This document shows positions 61,283 through 64,000 of a stretch of DNA of 64,000 nucleotides, one piece after another; within the stretch, counting starts at the first letter, position 1; each line of letters opens with the position of its first letter. Below the pieces are notes generated by a model. The model had not been told where the DNA came from and searched no databases. It saw only the letters and a program-made list of their open reading frames with translations. The position numbers and the translations under genes were made by a program. Origin of the DNA: Paragorgia papillata (lineage: Eukaryota > Cnidaria > Anthozoa > Scleralcyonacea > Coralliidae); the NCBI GenBank assembly GCA_035771165.1, contig JAWNZC010000470.1:990001-1054000 (forward strand), in the 5' to 3' direction.

Positions 61283-61893
61283 GCTACTCGCGCCAATGCA
61301 GCCAGTGACATGCCTTGCGGATGACCAACCGTGCCGTCCCGAAATCCAACTACGAGCTTTTTAACTGCAACAACTTTAGTATACGCTATTGGAGCTGGAA
61401 TTACCGCAGCCGCTGGCACCAGACTTGCCCTCCAATTGTTCCTCGTTAAGAGATTTAAGCGGTACTCATTCCAATTACAAGATTTGAAAAGCTCTGTATT
61501 GTTATTTTTTGTCACTACCTCCCTGTGTCAGGATTGGGTAATTTGCGTGCCTGCTGCCTTCCTTGGATGTGGTAGCTGTTTCTCAGACTCCCTTTCCGGA
61601 ATCGAACCATGATTCTCCGTCATCCGTTGCAACCATGGTAAGCCACTACATCATGCAGTTACCATCGACAGTTGATAGGGCAGAAATTTGAATGAAACAC
61701 CGCCGGCGCAAAGACCATGCGACTCGCCGACAGTTATTTAGAATCACCAACAAAGTGAACAAACCAGGCGTACACCTGCATTGGTTTTACATCTAATCAA
61801 TGCATCCCTTCCAGTAGTCAGGACTTTTCGCATGTATTAGCTCTAGAATTGCTACGGTTATCCAAGTAGCAAAGGTACAATCAAATAAACGAT
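61283..61893 (-). pseudogene. 18S rRNA fragment, diverged
   Basis: The minus strand matches the 5' third of nuclear 18S rRNA, from ATCGTTTATTTGATTGTACC through GGATAACCGTAGCAATTCTA, TTCCGGAAAGGGAGTCTGAG and TTCCAGCTCCAATAGCGTAT to GCCGCAAGG-like sequence. Universal positions are mutated, for example GCCAGCGGCTGCGGTAATT where functional rRNA has GCAGCCGCGGTAA. The piece ends abruptly in non-rDNA sequence on both sides, so it is an isolated pseudogene fragment. Confidence 0.92.
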
Positions 61894-61904
61894 CAAGAGA
61901 GTCA

Positions 61905-61945
61905 CTTGATAAAGAGGCACTCAGTGCCCCGAAACGTTGAAGTTA
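61905..61945 (+). ncRNA. Hammerhead-like motif next to the 18S fragment
   Basis: CTTGATAAAG, hairpin GGCAC-TCA-GTGCC, then CCGAAACGTTGAAG. Layout matches hammerhead core plus stem II, but G8 of the core is A and C3 is T, so catalysis is unlikely. It lies directly upstream of a GIY-YIG frame. Confidence 0.4.
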
Positions 61946-62048
61946 ATAAAGAAAAAAGTTTAAGTTTTTTAGTACTGTATATGAATGGCTCTTACAGTAA
62001 AATGGTTGTGGGAATTCGAAGGTTATTGATGATATATAAGGAAACTGC

Positions 62049-62408
62049 ATGGTTGCAGGAGTCATCTACAAAGCTGATGTGACACCAACCGACGAAACAG
62101 ACATAACAAAACAATACATAGGAATGACAGCCAACAACTTCAAGCAACGCTTCAACAACCACCAGAAATCTTTCCATGACAAGAAATACAAGAACGAAAT
62201 TGAACTATCGAAGTACGTTTGGGACTTAAAGTCAAAAGGGAAACCGTTCAGTGTAAATTGGTCTATTTTAAAACGCGCCGCCCCTTACACAAGTGGAGCA
62301 AGCTGCTGTAATCTGTGCCTAGAAGAAAAGCTGCTTATTCTGAAAGCTATTAAACAAGGCGAACTTGCTCAACAAACGATCGGAGCTAATTTCAAAGTGT
62401 CGGCATGA
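62049..62408 (+). pseudogene. GIY-YIG endonuclease fragment of a second Penelope-like element
   Basis: The 119-aa frame has a GIY-YIG-type core, GVIYKADVTPTD then KQYIGMTANNFKQRFNNHQK, and a C-terminal CNLCLEEKLLILKA block with two cysteines. No reverse transcriptase precedes it, so the element is 5'-deleted. It differs clearly from the GIY-YIG at 24705-25028, so two Penelope-like lineages are present. Confidence 0.75.
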
Positions 62409-62744
62409 AAATAAATTTTATGCTAGGAACGTCCGCCGCTCTAGGAACAGTCAAAATGATATAATTGTTTATTCACACGCAGTCTACATTGCGCAGATTA
62501 ACTGGTGAAAATTAAATGACGATCATAAGTGCAGTGTCTGGTCACCATCGGCAGCAGATATATATAATCGTATTCACATAGCGATAGAACAACCAGGCTG
62601 GAATCTTATCAGTCGTAAAATAAACTGTAAAGTCCAGCAAACAACGCGGAATAAAGCCACGGCGAGATTTTAAAATATATAATAATTACTGATAAAATTA
62701 TACTGTATTATACTGTATTATTTGTAAGTTTATGTTCAATCTCA

Positions 62745-62860
62745 GACCCCGTTTACACTAGAGCAAAATTATCCGGATTCACATTGATTTTTATTCCCAT
62801 GAGGATGAAAAACAATGTGAATCCGGATACTTTTGCTCTAGTGTACGTAAACGGGGCCTG
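62745..62860. mobile_element. Foldback MITE, second copy of the 15115-15215 element
   Basis: GACCCCGTTTACACTAGAGC ... TTGCTCTAGTGTACGTAAAC GGGGCC, with the same TATTCCCATGAGGATGAAAA centre. A 4-bp ACGT insertion splits one arm. Confidence 0.85.
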
Positions 62861-62880
62861 AGTGACTGTACAATGTATAC

Positions 62881-63670
62881 CATAGGTAGCCCAAGCACAC
62901 TGTGTGAGTATATATATAGTAACGTTAATACTATATTCTATTTTATAATGGATTTATTTTATATGGCATAGAAATGCATACTGTTTAATACCATTTAACT
63001 GTTCATATCCTCTTTCATAAGATCAATATGTATCTATATGACTTGTTCGTTGACCATAAAATTGAGCAGTGTTTTAATAATATACTGATAAATACAGCTA
63101 CTCTACATTACCCCCTGCTGTGTTCACCTCGCTTAACCGTCGGATAAATATTGTTATATTACTATTTTTACCGCAAAATATACAGGAAAATCAAATTTAC
63201 TGTTCAGACTAACTGCTTACTTAATATACCATGTAAGATGGAAAAATTCACACATGTACTTACAACTAGACGACTTTTAATCACGCAGTTGTAAGTACAT
63301 GTGTGAATTTTTCCATCTTACATGGTATATTAAGTAAGCAGTTAGTCTGAACAGTAAATTTGATTTTCCTGTATATTTTGCGGTAAAAATAGTAATATAA
63401 CAATGTTTATCCGACAGTTAAGCGAGGTGAACACAGCAGGGAGTAATGTAGAGTAGCTGTATTTATTTATATTATTAAAACACTGCTCAATTTTATGGTC
63501 AACGAACAAGTCATATAGATACATATTGATCTTATGAAAGAGGATATGAACAGTTAAATGGTATTAAACAGTATGCATTTCTATGCCATATAAAATAAAT
63601 CAATTATAAAATAGAATATAGTATTAACGTTACTATATATATACTCACACAGTGTGCTTGGGCTACTATG
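62881..63670. mobile_element. Long palindromic (foldback) element with 7-bp target duplication
   Basis: Arms 62881-63267 and 63287-63670 are nearly perfect inverted copies around a 19-nt loop. Ends are CATAGGTAGCCC and GGGCTACTATG; TGTATAC flanks both sides (62874-62880, 63671-63677). No coding sequence. A solo end of the same family is at 55191-55255. Confidence 0.9.
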
Positions 63671-63677
63671 TGTATAC

Positions 63678-64000
63678 ATAAATAATAAACACTAAATTTC
63701 CGTGCCGCTGACAAACTAGGATTATGATTTGCAGGCTCTACCAGCCAACGCCCAGACGCCCCAGAGGAATACTTCTGGTCAACCTCGTACCCAGGGCCAT
63801 TTGTAGGGAACTGGGCCAAGATGGCGGGAACAAATGGCCCTGGTGGAGGCTAGGCTATCTCAGCCTCTGATTGGTCAAGAGCTTATGGCGTAAATCAGAC
63901 GGTTTGATTTTGTATTTTTTTTTTAAAAATTGTATTTTGACCTTGTCGGTTGTTCCTGCCCACGGCACGGGAAATTATATTTTAAACCATGCAATAATTA
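63678..64000. other. Window end, no gene
   Basis: Contains one copy of the CTCGTACCCAGGGCC dispersed repeat with partial inverted partner (GGCCATTTGT ... ACAAATGGCC, 63798-63841). Nothing else supportable. Confidence 0.5.

Noticed and set aside
61283..61893. Functional rRNA gene
   Set aside because: Only a third of 18S is present, with mutations at universally conserved positions and non-rDNA on both sides.

Overview
This is a stretch of an animal nuclear genome: AT-rich, intron-dense and full of transposons. No prokaryotic features are credible, and most long open frames lie in repeats. The gene set, Penelope-like elements with GIY-YIG domains, hammerhead-like motifs and many foldback MITEs suggest an early-branching metazoan, most likely a cnidarian. 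The species call is inference.

Four host genes can be rebuilt by hand from splice sites and reading phase. (1) 597-4405 (+): the last six coding exons of the AMP-activated protein kinase alpha subunit (linker plus C-terminal domain); the kinase domain lies left of the window. (2) 8019-11103 (+): a complete eight-exon CCDC152 orthologue, 260 aa. (3) 11750-12634 (-): an unrecognised single-exon frame, 294 aa, whose last coding block is repeated downstream of its stop. (4) 15425-54826 (-): a complete HOOK gene, 28 coding exons over 39.4 kb, 713 aa, with every junction in phase. AMPK-alpha, CCDC152 and HOOK look like an ancient linkage group: human PRKAA1/CCDC152 share 5p12-p13 and PRKAA2/HOOK1 share 1p32.

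The HOOK introns are a transposon archive. They hold a decayed Penelope-like element (24.4-26.3 kb) and a 7.86-kb terminal-inverted-repeat element with TA target duplications (27036-34893) that carries a broken SAM-domain gene, a 261-bp satellite and two subterminal arrays of GAGTAAA/TTTACTC words. They also hold a 25-bp minisatellite of about 1.6 kb (45.16-46.77 kb), two 5S-rRNA-derived SINE copies and many MITEs. Upstream of AMPK-alpha's neighbours, MITEs with GGGCC-TTTA termini are nested inside one another.

Right of HOOK lie a frameshifted Ty3/gypsy retrotransposon (55405-60673), a diverged 18S rRNA fragment abutting a hammerhead-like motif and a GIY-YIG reading frame (61.3-62.4 kb), and a nearly perfect 790-bp palindromic element (62881-63670) with a 7-bp target duplication. 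The window ends in dispersed-repeat sequence with no gene.
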